Shown: positions 8,524 through 16,812 of the stretch, in pieces
How positions within the stretch are numbered: position 1 is the stretch's first letter
How the letters are laid out: each line of letters opens with the position of its first letter
The notes under the pieces: model-generated
What the model saw: only the letters and a program-made list of their open reading frames with translations
The model's database searches: none
What the model was told of the DNA's origin: nothing
Translations under genes and position numbers: made by a program
Assembly: GCF_003032475.1 (NCBI RefSeq)
Contig: NZ_CP028369.1
Span: forward strand, 4,278,001 to 4,342,000
Source: Streptomyces sp. P3
GTDB taxonomy: Bacteria > Actinomycetota > Actinomycetes > Streptomycetales > Streptomycetaceae
DNA length: 64,000 bases
Direction: 5' to 3'

Positions 8524-9402
8524 ATGACACGAGAAATGCGCGACGGACACCAGGGAACCGGCCCCGGTGCGATCACCCCCGACGGCTGCGCGGTCGAGTT
8601 CTACGCCCGGCTCCCCGTCGGGAGCGAGCCGGACGTCATCGCGGCGGCGGTGCCCGCCGGCGCCCACATCCTGGAACTCGGCTGCGGCGTCGGTCGAGTG
8701 ACCCACGCCCTGCTGCAGCGAGGATTCACCGTCACCGCCGTCGACGAGTCCGCCGAGATGCTCGACCGGGTCCGTCGAGCACGCACGATATGCAGCCCCA
8801 TCGAGCACCTCGACCTGGGCGAGACGTTCGACGTGGTCATGCTCGCCTCCTTCCTCGTGCACAGCGGAGACGTCGAGGTCCGGCGCGGGATGCTGCGAAC
8901 CTGCTTACGCCATGTCGCCGCGGGCGGGTGTGTGCTGATCCAACGGGAGGGCGAGGACTACCACACCGACCTGCCCCGCGAACGGGTCGACCCCAGCGGC
9001 TTCACGACGCGGATCGTCTCCGCCGAGCCCGTCGGGGAGGGCGTCCACTCCGTGCGCGCGGAACTCGAGTTCCCCGACGCCGTCTGGACACAGACCTTTC
9101 TGTCCCGGCCCCTGACCCGAGAACAGTTCGAGGAGGCACTGGCCGAAGCCGGCCTGCGGGTGGACCGGTACCTGACGGAGGACAGGGTCTGGGTGCGGGC
9201 GGTGCCGATGACGGCCTGGAAACCGGAAGGGAGTCGGGAGCCTGCGGAGAACCGCCGCACAGCAGGTGAGCGGGACGAAGCCACCACGGGCGTCGGGGGA
9301 GGAGGAGACGGAGAGAAGGCAGAGGAAGGGCGGGGAGGCGAAGGGCGGAGGGAGGACAGCGCGGAGGCGAAGGGCCGGGAGGAAGGGCGAGGGGATTCCT
9401 GA
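8524..9402 (+). CDS. Class I SAM-dependent methyltransferase
   Basis: This 292-residue protein has a clear Methyltransf core: motif I HILELGCGVGRVTHALLQRG, the acidic motif VTAVDESAEMLDRVRR, motif II FDVVMLASFLVHSGD and the post-motif AAGGCVLIQREGE. The substrate is unknown. The last 70 residues are a low-complexity Glu/Gly/Arg tail unlike the core, and may be a recent C-terminal extension. The ATG at 8524 has no good ribosome site; it is preceded by the small inverted repeat cccgtcc/ggacggg. Confidence 0.85.
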   Translation: MTREMRDGHQGTGPGAITPDGCAVEFYARLPVGSEPDVIAAAVPAGAHILELGCGVGRVTHALLQRGFTVTAVDESAEMLDRVRRARTICSPIEHLDLGETFDVVMLASFLVHSGDVEVRRGMLRTCLRHVAAGGCVLIQREGEDYHTDLPRERVDPSGFTTRIVSAEPVGEGVHSVRAELEFPDAVWTQTFLSRPLTREQFEEALAEAGLRVDRYLTEDRVWVRAVPMTAWKPEGSREPAENRRTAGERDEATTGVGGGGDGEKAEEGRGGEGRREDSAEAKGREEGRGDS

Positions 9403-9505
9403 CGGGTGGGAAATCCCGCTGTGAGGCGATGAGTTGGGTGTCGGAGGCCGGTCTACCTCTGCGACGGACGACACCACGACGGACCGCACACCACAGGAGA
9501 ACCCC

Positions 9506-9952
9506 ATGTCCGAGACAGACGCTCCGCTCGCCGCCGCGACCGACTCCCCCTCCGCTCCCACCGGCGGAGGCCGCCGCGCCAGGATCGCCCTGCGGGGCCT
9601 GCAGGTGACCCTCGCCCTGTTCTACGGGATCGCCGGCGCGCTCCCGAAGCTGATCGCGCACCCGTCGGCTTCCGAGATCTTCGCGGAAATGGGCTGGGGC
9701 AACGCCGGCATGTACACCATCGGCGCCCTCGAACTCGCCGGTGCCGTCGCCCTGTTGATCCCGGTCCTCCAGTCGCTGGCGGCGATCGGTCTGGCGGCGC
9801 TGATGGCGGGCGCGTTCGTCGTCCAGGTCGCGGTCCTCGACGGTCAGAACGCGGCGACTCCGCTCATCCTGATGGTGCCGCTCGCGCTCATCGCCTGGAC
9901 CCGACGTGAGTCGAACGCGGATCTGCTGCGGGCTGCACGACGCCGGGTGTGA
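9506..9952 (+). CDS. DoxX family membrane protein
   Basis: This 148-residue protein has four predicted membrane helices, including GLQVTLALFYGIAGALPKLI, MYTIGALELAGAVALLIPVL, GLAALMAGAFVVQVAVL and TPLILMVPLALIAW. The GALELAGAVALLIP segment is typical of DoxX/DoxD-like proteins, which act in redox-linked membrane complexes in some bacteria; the role here is not known. The ATG at 9506 has caggaga 6 nt upstream. It converges with the GntR regulator gene. Confidence 0.85.
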   Translation: MSETDAPLAAATDSPSAPTGGGRRARIALRGLQVTLALFYGIAGALPKLIAHPSASEIFAEMGWGNAGMYTIGALELAGAVALLIPVLQSLAAIGLAALMAGAFVVQVAVLDGQNAATPLILMVPLALIAWTRRESNADLLRAARRRV

Positions 9953-10054
9953 CGGGGAGGAGGGGCGCCGGCCACCGGTGGGGCGAGGGCGCGCGGCCCG
10001 TGGCCGTGGGCGGGAGGTCGGCGACCGCGGCGGTTGAACTCCCGGCGGCGGGAT

Positions 10055-10720
10055 TCAGGCGGACGGGGCGTCGTGGACGTCTTGGAAGAGGTGCCGCACG
10101 GTGGAGCGGTAGTTGGCCTGCACGTGGTGGAGGGCGTGCGTGCGGGCGCGGTCGGGGTCGCCGGAGGCGATGGCGTCGTAGAGCTCCTGGTGTTCGGTGA
10201 GGAGCTGGGGCCATTCCTCGTTGCGCCGGGTGAGCCACTGCAGGCGTCCGGCGACGGGTTCCATGACCGAGATCAGCAGGGCGTTGCCGGCCATCGCGAG
10301 AAGGCGGTCGTGGAAGCGGGTGTTGATGTCGGTGATCGTCTCGGCGTCGCCGGCTTCGGTGGCGCTCGCCGCGCGAGTCAGGAGTTCACGCAGCTCGGCG
10401 AGGTCCTCCGGGGTGGCGCGGGCGGCGGCCAGCCCGGCCGCGTAGACCTCCAGGGCCTCGCGCAGTTCGAAGAGCTCGGTGACGTCGGTGGGGCTCAGGG
10501 GGCGTACCACGGTACGGCGCGGGGTTTCGAACAGGACGAAACCCTCGGCCACCAGGGCCCGGATGGCTTCGCGCACCGGAACCCTGGAGACGCCGAACCG
10601 CTCGGCGAGCTCACGCTCGACGAGTCGGTCTCCGGGGCGGAGACTGCCGGCGATGATCTCCTGCCGAAGGGCGCCCAGCACCCGCTCGCGCACCGCTCCG
10701 AGCGGTTCGATCTTCGTCAT
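10055..10720 (-). CDS. GntR family regulator, FadR/FCD subfamily
   Basis: This 221-residue regulator has an N-terminal winged helix-turn-helix (GDRLVERELAERFGVSRVPVREAIRALVAEGFV, about residues 31-63), joined to an all-helical FCD ligand-binding domain with the metal/ligand signature FHDRLLAMAGN and LTEHQELYDAIASGDPDRA. Members usually repress a neighbouring catabolic or transport operon and release it on binding a small acid or related ligand. It is divergent from the NCS1 permease and racemase-fold genes, with a 16-bp palindrome of FadR-type core in between, so it probably controls those genes. Confidence 0.93.
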   Translation of the reverse strand: MTKIEPLGAVRERVLGALRQEIIAGSLRPGDRLVERELAERFGVSRVPVREAIRALVAEGFVLFETPRRTVVRPLSPTDVTELFELREALEVYAAGLAAARATPEDLAELRELLTRAASATEAGDAETITDINTRFHDRLLAMAGNALLISVMEPVAGRLQWLTRRNEEWPQLLTEHQELYDAIASGDPDRARTHALHHVQANYRSTVRHLFQDVHDAPSA

Positions 10721-10811
10721 GGACCCATCCTCGCCGATGCGAGGGGGCTTTTACCGGGCCGTAACGGGACGGACATCGGTCAGAACGCTTGACGGCGGGA
10801 CCATGTCCGCA

Positions 10812-10827
10812 GTTTGGTATACCAAAC
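10812..10827. promoter_or_regulatory. Predicted operator for the GntR regulator
   Basis: The perfect palindrome GTTTGGTATACCAAAC lies about 92 bases upstream of the GntR gene and 48 bases upstream of the permease. Its core, TTGGTATACCAA, fits the TNGTNNNACNA pattern bound by FadR-subfamily regulators. Confidence 0.8.
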
Positions 10828-10874
10828 GACCGGTCGTAGTCCTCCTCCTCCGTCCCCTCGCCCAGGGAGGCCCC

Positions 10875-12353
10875 GTGTCCCTCGCCGACAGCGCCGAAGT
10901 CACCGGCGCGCCAGCGTTCGTCCCCGATCCCCGGCTCACCAACGAAGACCTCGCACCCGCCGACAAGCGGAACTGGAAGGTCTTCGACCTCTTCGCCATG
11001 TGGATGTCGGACGTCCACAACCTCGGCAACTACACCTTCGCCGCCGGTCTGCTGGTCCTCGGCATGAACGTCTGGCAGATCTTCACGTCCCTCCTCGTGG
11101 GCTTCGTGCTCATCTACGTCGGCATGAACTGGATGGGCAGGATCGGCCAGCGTCACGGGGTGCCCTTCCCGGTCGTCAGCCGCATCAGCTTCGGAGTCTG
11201 GGGGGCCAACATCCCGGCCCTCATCCGGGCCGTGATCGCCATCATGTGGTACGGCATCCAGACGTACCTGGCCTCCGTCGCCGTCAACGTGATGCTGCTG
11301 GCGGCCTGGCCGGGTCTCGAGTCCTGGACGCACAGCTCGTTCCTGGGTCTGGACGCGCTCGGCTGGGTGTCGTTCGTGTCCCTGTGGCTGGTCCAGGCGC
11401 TGATCATCAGCCGGGGCATGGAATCGGTGCGCAAGTTCCAGGACTTCTGCGGTCCGGCGATCTGGCTGGTGATGATCGCACTGGCGGTGTGGGTGCTGTC
11501 CAAGGCGGGCTGGACCATCTCGCTCACCTCCACCCCGCACCCGGTTTCGGTGGGGGAGCAGTGGCGGCAGTGGTTCGGCGCGATCGGCCTGATCCTCGCC
11601 ACCTACGGCACGCTGATGCTGAACTTCTGCGACTTCTCCCGCTTCGCGCCCGACTACCGGACGGTCCGGCGTGGCAACTTCTGGGGTCTGCCGCTCAACT
11701 CGACTGCCTTCGTGGTGGTTTCCGTGATCGTGACGGCCGGCTCGCTGGAGGTGTTCGGCGAGGCCATCACCGACCCGGCCGAACTGGTCGCCAAGGTCGG
11801 CAACACCTGGGTGCTCGTCCTGGGGGCGCTCACCTTCGCTGTCGCGACCATGGGCGTCAACATCGTGGCCAATTTCGTCTCCCCGGCCTACGACCTCGCC
11901 AACGTCTGGCCGCAGAAGATCACGTTCAAGATCGGCGGCATGATCAGCACGGTCGCCGCCCTGGTCGTCACGCCCTGGAACCTCTTCTCCAACCCCACCG
12001 TCGTCAACTACTTTCTCGGCGGCCTCGGGGCCTTCCTCGGCCCGCTGTTCGGCGTGATCATGGTCGACTACTACTGGGTGAAGCGCGGCCGGGTCGACGT
12101 GCAGGAGCTCTTCGACGGACGGCCCGGCTCCCGGTACTACTACCGCAAGGGCGTCAACCCCAGGGCCCTGTGGGCGTTCCTGCCCTCCGCGGCGGTCGCG
12201 GCGGTCCTCGCGCTGGTGAAGACGTTCAGCGATGTCGCTCCCTACTCCTGGTTCATCGGTACCGCCCTCGGCGCCGGCCTCTACGTCCTGCTGTGCCGCG
12301 ACGAGCGGACGTCCGGCGCCGCGGCCCTCGACGAGAAGCCGGTGGAGGTCTGA
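10875..12353 (+). CDS. NCS1 family nucleobase/allantoin/hydantoin permease
   Basis: This 492-residue integral membrane protein has about 12 helices and belongs to the nucleobase:cation symporter-1 family. The signature segment FDLFAMWMSDVHNLGNYTFA, the RISFGVWGANIPALIRAV motif and NFCDFSRFAPDYR are diagnostic. Substrates of the family include uracil, cytosine, allantoin and hydantoins. The racemase-fold gene downstream favours a hydantoin or allantoin-type ring compound, but this is inference. The GTG at 10875 follows gggagg by 4 nt and starts a normal-length protein. The gene is probably controlled by the divergent GntR protein. Confidence 0.92.
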   Translation: MSLADSAEVTGAPAFVPDPRLTNEDLAPADKRNWKVFDLFAMWMSDVHNLGNYTFAAGLLVLGMNVWQIFTSLLVGFVLIYVGMNWMGRIGQRHGVPFPVVSRISFGVWGANIPALIRAVIAIMWYGIQTYLASVAVNVMLLAAWPGLESWTHSSFLGLDALGWVSFVSLWLVQALIISRGMESVRKFQDFCGPAIWLVMIALAVWVLSKAGWTISLTSTPHPVSVGEQWRQWFGAIGLILATYGTLMLNFCDFSRFAPDYRTVRRGNFWGLPLNSTAFVVVSVIVTAGSLEVFGEAITDPAELVAKVGNTWVLVLGALTFAVATMGVNIVANFVSPAYDLANVWPQKITFKIGGMISTVAALVVTPWNLFSNPTVVNYFLGGLGAFLGPLFGVIMVDYYWVKRGRVDVQELFDGRPGSRYYYRKGVNPRALWAFLPSAAVAAVLALVKTFSDVAPYSWFIGTALGAGLYVLLCRDERTSGAAALDEKPVEV

Positions 12354-12358
12354 CCAGG

Positions 12359-13111
12359 GTGCGGAACGTGCGGATCGTCGTCACCAACTGCAACACCACG
12401 CGGGAGATGACCGAGGAGATCGTGCGAGGCGCCCGGGCCGCGGCAGGCCCGGGCACCGCCGTGACCGGACTGACCCCCGCGTGGGGGCCCGAGTCGGCGG
12501 AGAGCTGGCTGGACAGCTATCTCTCCGCGGCGGCGGTCATGGACGCGTTGCGGACCTATGAGGGACCGCCCTACGACGCCGTCGTCATGGCTGGTTTCGG
12601 CGAGCACGGCCGGGAGGGCGTGCGGGAGCTGGTCGAGGTGCCCGTCGTCGACATCACCGAGGCCGCGGCGCATCTGGCGTGTCTGCTCGGGCGCCGGTAC
12701 GGGGTGGTGACCACGCTGGAGCGCTCCTGCGGTCAGATCGAGGACAGCCTGGAGCTCGCCGGAGTGGGCCGCAACTGCGCCGCCGTCGTCGGCACCGGGC
12801 TCGGCGTTCTCGACCTCGGCGACTCCGAGCGCACCGAGGCCGCCTTTCTGGCCGCGGCCGAACGGGCCCGGCAGGCGGGGGCCGAGGTGCTGGTCCTCGG
12901 GTGCGCCGGGATGACGGGGCTGCAGCGGGTGGTGGGGGACAAGCTGGGCCTCCCGGTCGTCGACGGAGTGGGGGCGGCGGTGAAGCTGGCGGAGGGGCTG
13001 GTGGGGTTGGGCCTGACGACCAGCCGGGCCGGGAGCTTCGCGAAACCGGAGACCAAGAGGAGGGCATGGCGGCCCGCACGGACGGACGGCTCGGAGCCGT
13101 CCGCCCGGTGA
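12359..13111 (+). CDS. Asp/Glu/hydantoin racemase-fold protein
   Basis: This 250-residue protein is of the Asp/Glu/hydantoin racemase superfamily. The N-terminal strand-turn RIVVTNCNTT stands where hydantoin racemases have NPNTS, and the second catalytic cysteine is present in LVLGCAGMTGL. The place of the first catalytic cysteine reads VVMAGFGEHGREG, with Gly where true racemases have Cys, so a standard two-base racemisation is doubtful. It starts 5 nt after the permease stop, with GGAGG 10 nt before the GTG, so it is translationally linked to the permease. A second GTG at 12368 is an alternative start. Confidence 0.85.
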   Translation: MRNVRIVVTNCNTTREMTEEIVRGARAAAGPGTAVTGLTPAWGPESAESWLDSYLSAAAVMDALRTYEGPPYDAVVMAGFGEHGREGVRELVEVPVVDITEAAAHLACLLGRRYGVVTTLERSCGQIEDSLELAGVGRNCAAVVGTGLGVLDLGDSERTEAAFLAAAERARQAGAEVLVLGCAGMTGLQRVVGDKLGLPVVDGVGAAVKLAEGLVGLGLTTSRAGSFAKPETKRRAWRPARTDGSEPSAR

Positions 13112-13363
13112 CGTGAGGGCCGGCCGGGCGAGGGGGAGGCGCGGGCACGGCCCCGGAGCGGCGACTGACCGTTCGCAGGTCACCTCCGCCCGCACCCGCC
13201 GAGCGCGCGGCTGGCGCCCACCCGCGGCGGAATTAACCGTTGGACAGCGCGGAGCATCTTCGCCAGGCTTCCTGCCATGCGCAGCAAGAACCTGGGCCGT
13301 TTCACGGCGGCGGACTTCTAGCGGGTCACGCCGGAAGTTCCGGCGGCCCCCAGGAGGTCTGCC
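13112..13363. other. Intergenic region with a possible 14-codon ORF
   Basis: This 252-bp gap precedes a small hypothetical gene. It holds a short AT-richer patch (ggaattaaccgttgg, about 13229-13243) that could be part of a promoter. It also holds a 14-codon frame at 13277-13321 reading MRSKNLGRFTAADF, with no clear ribosome site. No attenuator structure was recognised. Confidence 0.35.
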
Positions 13364-13741
13364 ATGTCCCGAACCGTCCATCACGTCCCTCCCCGGCATC
13401 GCGTCGAGCCCCTTCACCTGCCCGACGGGGGCGGGCACCTCGTCACCGGGCACTGTCTCGTGGAACTCCGTTACCACGCGGCGGATCTGACTCGTGCGCG
13501 GCGTGAGCGGCGACGTCCGACGCCCGTACTGCTGGTCCGGGCGTTCCGCGCCCACACCTTTCCCCGCAGTCTGAACGCGCGGGTCGACGGCCCTTACGAG
13601 CGGCGTGCCCGCGCTGCCCTGGCCGTTTTCCGCTCGACGGCCCGCAACCGTCTGCGTGCCGCCCCGTCCGGAGCACTCCTCGCCGCGGCCGAGGAACTGG
13701 ACCATCCGCCGACCCGCCACCGTCACATGAACCTGTGGTAG
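13364..13741 (+). CDS. Small basic hypothetical protein
   Basis: This 125-residue protein is rich in Arg, His and Ala and is not recognised. Its N-terminus reads MSRTVHHVPPRHRVEPLHLP and its C-terminus ends in RHRHMNLW. It has no membrane segment or signal peptide. It is accepted as a gene because a strong ribosome site (aggagg, 7 nt before the ATG) is present and third positions are GC-rich. The highly basic composition is compatible with nucleic-acid binding, but no motif supports this. Confidence 0.6.
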   Translation: MSRTVHHVPPRHRVEPLHLPDGGGHLVTGHCLVELRYHAADLTRARRERRRPTPVLLVRAFRAHTFPRSLNARVDGPYERRARAALAVFRSTARNRLRAAPSGALLAAAEELDHPPTRHRHMNLW

Positions 13742-14058
13742 TGCTGACCGGCACGGCGCAGGCGAAAGCCGTGCGCGCGAGGGTCGAAGACGCCGCGGAC
13801 GCGGTGCGCCCGGTGCGCCCCGCGTCGGCGCGAGGAGCGGATGGACCGTACGGGACGCCCCGTTTCGGCACCAGAGGCGCTCTTCGGGCGTTGCGTTCAT
13901 AAAGAATCCGGGATCGGCCGCAGCCGTCACCTCGTCGCAACGCAACGGCCCCGCTTCGCACAGAACCACCACCTACCGTGGACACCACAGCTCACCGCTG
14001 ACCGCCCCGGCCACCGTCGCCCGAAGGCACACCCCGCCCTCGTCCCGACAGGAGCTCC
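13742..14058. other. Intergenic region without recognised features
   Basis: This 317-bp gap lies before the FUSC gene. No convincing reading frame, repeat or terminator hairpin was found. The only AT-richer stretch is cataaagaatccggg (13900-13914), which could belong to a promoter. Confidence 0.4.
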
Positions 14059-15963
14059 GTGTTCCCGCGCCCGCACATTTCCGCTCGCGCACATGCCGTT
14101 CTGCCGCCCTGGCTCTCCCACGCCCTGCGCACCCAGCGCGGGCCAGTGCCGTGGAGCGCGGTCACCCGCGGGGCGTTGTCGGCAGGCCCCCTCCTCCTGG
14201 CCGCCCTGCTCGCCGGCCAGATCTCCCTCGGGGTCGTCGCCGCCATCGCCGCCATGCTCGCCGGAATCAACGACCGGCCCGGCAGCCGGCGGGCCTCCGT
14301 CAAGCGGCTGGGGGCGCCCGCGCTCGCCGGGGCGGCCGGACTGGTCGTCGGCACGTACGGCGGCGACCGGTTGGGGGCCGTCGCGCTGACGGCCGTCCTG
14401 ACCGGCCTCGGGCTCGTCGCCGGCGGGATGAGCGCGATCGGGCCGGTCGCCTCCGCGGCGGGTACGCAGTTGCTGGTCGGCGCGGCGGTCGGGGCCGGGA
14501 TGCCGCTGCCGGAGGCGGGATGGACGCGTGCTCTCGCCTACCTCGCGGGGGCGGGCTGGCTGCTGGCACTGCGGCTCGCGCTGCCCACGCCGGGCGCGCT
14601 GGCCGGCGACTTCCGCTTCGACGGGGAGCGGGACGCGGTGGCCCGCGTCTACGACGCGGTCGCGGAGCTCCTCGACACCGTCGGCACGGGGCTCGCCACC
14701 GAGCGCAGGGCCGCGCTCACCACCGCCCTCGACCACGCCCAGGACGCCCTGGCCGGGCCCCGGCTGCGCCGCCGGGCGGGCTCCACGGCCGAGCGGCGGC
14801 TGCACGCCCGGTACGCCGCCGCACTGCCGCTCGCCGAGGCCGCGACCGCGCTGGCCTGGACCGGGGAACCGCTCTCGGATCGGGCGTCCGTCGGACCCCG
14901 TCGACTGGCCGGCGCGGTGCGCCGGAACACGCCCGCCGGTCCGCTGCCGGCGCCCTGCCGGTCCGCCCCCGCGCTGCGCGCCCTCGACGACGCCCTGCTG
15001 CACGCCGCCGACGCCTTCGACCAGGGGCGCGGGAGCGATCTGCACACCCGGCGGCGCGGCGCGCGCGACCTGCTGCGCGCCGCGTTCGGGGCGGGCGGCC
15101 GGGAGTACGGGCTACGGGTCGCGCTGTCCTTCGGCGCCGCCGTCGCCGTCGCGCAGGCCCTGTACCACTCGCACGAGTACGGGCGGCACCCGCACTGGTA
15201 CTGGCTGCCCGCCACGGCCGTCTTCCTGGTGAAACCCGACCTCGGGCCCCTGGTGTCCCGGGTGCTCTGCCGGGCGGCGGGGACCGTGCTCGGTGCGCTG
15301 CTCTTCGCCGGCTTCGCCGTCGTGCTGCCCCGGCCGGAGGGGCTGGTCGCGCTGGTCGCCGTATGCGGTGCGCTGATACCGGTCGCCACCCGGCACTTCG
15401 CCGCCCAGACCGCCGTCGCCACCGTCCTCGTCCTGGCGCTGGTGATGGTGGGCGGGGAGCCGCAGGCCTCGGTCAGCCGGATCGTGGAGACCCTGCTGGC
15501 CTGCGCGATCGTGCTGATCGTCGGGCATCTGCCGATGCCGACGGAGCGCGGCGGGCAGGTGCGCGCCCAGCTTGCCGCGGCCGCGGACGCCGCATACGCC
15601 TACCTCGCCCACGTCCTCGACGGCTCCGGCGACCGCTCCGTGCGCTGGACGCTGCGCCGTGAGGCCTACCGCACGCTTTCCGAGGCGCGTACCGCCAGCG
15701 CTCTCGCCGCCCACGAACTGCCCGCGCTCGCCCGCCACTCGCAGGGCACGGACGAGGTCGCCGCCGTCCTGGAACGGCTCGTCGACACGACCACCGCCTG
15801 CGCGGTCCACCTCGACGACACCGGACGGCTCACCGCCCGGCACCGCAAACGCCTCACCGAACTCCTCGGCGAACTCGCGGCGGGCAGCGCACGGGTGGGG
15901 CTGCCCGGCCCGGCGCCCTCCCTGCCTCCCGCGACGCGGGCGAACCTCTCCGTGCCGGGCTGA
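14059..15963 (+). CDS. FUSC family membrane protein (aromatic-acid/fusaric-acid exporter type)
   Basis: This 634-residue protein has two membrane blocks joined by a soluble helical region, the layout of FUSC proteins. The first block covers about residues 40-165 (LSAGPLLLAALLAGQISLGV onwards). The second, about residues 350-510, contains the FUSC_2 signature HWYWLPATAVFLVKPDLG and AGTVLGALLFAGFAVVLP. A cytoplasmic helical domain follows. Relatives export aromatic acids or fusaric acid; the substrate here is unknown. The GTG at 14059 has aggag about 6 nt upstream. Confidence 0.85.
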   Translation: MFPRPHISARAHAVLPPWLSHALRTQRGPVPWSAVTRGALSAGPLLLAALLAGQISLGVVAAIAAMLAGINDRPGSRRASVKRLGAPALAGAAGLVVGTYGGDRLGAVALTAVLTGLGLVAGGMSAIGPVASAAGTQLLVGAAVGAGMPLPEAGWTRALAYLAGAGWLLALRLALPTPGALAGDFRFDGERDAVARVYDAVAELLDTVGTGLATERRAALTTALDHAQDALAGPRLRRRAGSTAERRLHARYAAALPLAEAATALAWTGEPLSDRASVGPRRLAGAVRRNTPAGPLPAPCRSAPALRALDDALLHAADAFDQGRGSDLHTRRRGARDLLRAAFGAGGREYGLRVALSFGAAVAVAQALYHSHEYGRHPHWYWLPATAVFLVKPDLGPLVSRVLCRAAGTVLGALLFAGFAVVLPRPEGLVALVAVCGALIPVATRHFAAQTAVATVLVLALVMVGGEPQASVSRIVETLLACAIVLIVGHLPMPTERGGQVRAQLAAAADAAYAYLAHVLDGSGDRSVRWTLRREAYRTLSEARTASALAAHELPALARHSQGTDEVAAVLERLVDTTTACAVHLDDTGRLTARHRKRLTELLGELAAGSARVGLPGPAPSLPPATRANLSVPG

Positions 15964-16493
15964 GGTCTTCCGCGACGGCGAACGAGTTCCGGACGGCCCG
16001 TCAGCCAGCCCTGCGACGGCCCGTTGCGCAGGAGAGGCAGCCCTGGGCGTATCCGGAACCGCCGGAGGCCGTCTCGCGCGCAGTGGCGTGTCGCGCGCGA
16101 GGAAGTGCCGGTCCAGGGAGCAGCACCGGCACGCGCGCGTGACGTGCTCAACGCCGAGCGGCGCGCCCCGCCCGTCGTGGAGGTCGGCGAGGAATGTCGT
16201 GGAGGTCGGCACGGAATTGCGTCTTCCAGGGGCGGCTGGGGCAGGGCCGGACTCCTCGACCACCGGGCTGCTGGGCCTCACCGTGCCGGGTTCCGGGAGC
16301 CGTGTGCGCCTGCGTCGTGACGACGCGTACGACTGCTGACACGCGAGGTGCCCGGGTTGCTCGTCAGGTGACCGGATACTGACACTCCGCACCTAACGCG
16401 TGTCACCTATGTCTCAGTCCCGCAACCGGGCGAGGCGATCGGCCTCCGTGAAGCGTTAACTCCTACAAGCACGACGCTGATCGGAGGTGCGAG
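15964..16493. other. 530-bp intergenic region with a direct repeat
   Basis: Several overlapping frames exist on both strands, but none has both a ribosome site and a steady codon bias. The clearest feature is a 15-bp direct repeat, gtcgtggaggtcggc, at 16174-16188 and 16196-16210 (22-bp period). The last 50 bases (around gttaactcctacaagc) probably hold the promoter of the next small gene. Confidence 0.45.
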
Positions 16494-16670
16494 ATGGTGA
16501 ACGGGCGAACCGTGCTCGAGCGCTTTCCCGCGGGCGGCCCACGCGGGTCGTGGCCCGCGGAGGAGTTCGCGCACGCCCGGCGCATGGAGGGACTGGCCGC
16601 CGAGGTCGTCATGGACCTCGCCACGGACACGTTCCTGGTGGTCGTCCGCAGCGTCGACGCCTCGCGGTGA
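16494..16670 (+). CDS. Small hypothetical protein, 58 residues
   Basis: The protein reads MVNGRTVLERFPAGGPRGSW at the start and ends DTFLVVVRSVDASR. It has no membrane segment and no recognised family. It is called a gene because cggaggtg, a near-perfect ribosome site, lies 5 nt upstream of the ATG and the codons are strongly GC-biased at the third position. The C-terminal half, with MDLATDTFLVVV, looks like a helix-strand unit of a folded protein. Small conserved proteins like this are common in Streptomyces. It converges with the ABC transporter gene. Confidence 0.65.
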   Translation: MVNGRTVLERFPAGGPRGSWPAEEFAHARRMEGLAAEVVMDLATDTFLVVVRSVDASR

Positions 16671-16711
16671 GACGACGGCCGCCCGGTGCCCCGGTGGCCC
16701 CGTGTCGGCGG

Positions 16712-16766
16712 CCGGTGACCCGGCCCGGTGACCCGGTGGCCCGACGCCGGCCCGCCGGTGACCGGG
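16712..16766. repeat. Short GC-rich repeats, ccggtgacccgg
   Basis: Ccggtgacccgg occurs at 16712-16723 and 16725-16736, with the variant ccggtgaccggg at 16755-16766. It lies in the gap between two convergent genes. Confidence 0.6.
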
Positions 16767-16771
16767 GGACG

Positions 16772-16790
16772 GCCGCCCGTGAGGGGCGGC
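16772..16790. terminator. Hairpin between convergent genes
   Basis: The perfect 7-bp stem gccgccc/gggcggc has a 5-nt loop and lies 22 bases before the ABC transporter stop codon, between convergent genes. It is a plausible bidirectional terminator. Confidence 0.5.
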
Positions 16791-16812
16791 GGCAGCCCGC
16801 GGGTGACGGGTG

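Noticed and set aside
9421-9470. PafBC-like promoter before the DoxX gene (gtgtcggag ... tacctc)
   Set aside because: The spacing is 7 rather than 8 and both boxes miss key positions.
10814-12358. Long plus-strand frame opening upstream of the racemase-fold gene
   Set aside because: The first 515 codons run through the NCS1 permease in another phase and are Arg/Gly-rich. Only the part from 12359 is a real protein.
13277-13321. 14-codon ORF MRSKNLGRFTAADF as a regulatory leader peptide
   Set aside because: There is no clear ribosome site, no run of one amino acid codon and no alternative hairpins. It is mentioned only as a possibility in the gap entry.
16024-16320. 98-codon plus-strand frame in the gap after the FUSC gene
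   Set aside because: It has Arg/Gly/Pro-rich shadow composition and no ribosome site, and competing frames on the other strand are equally good.
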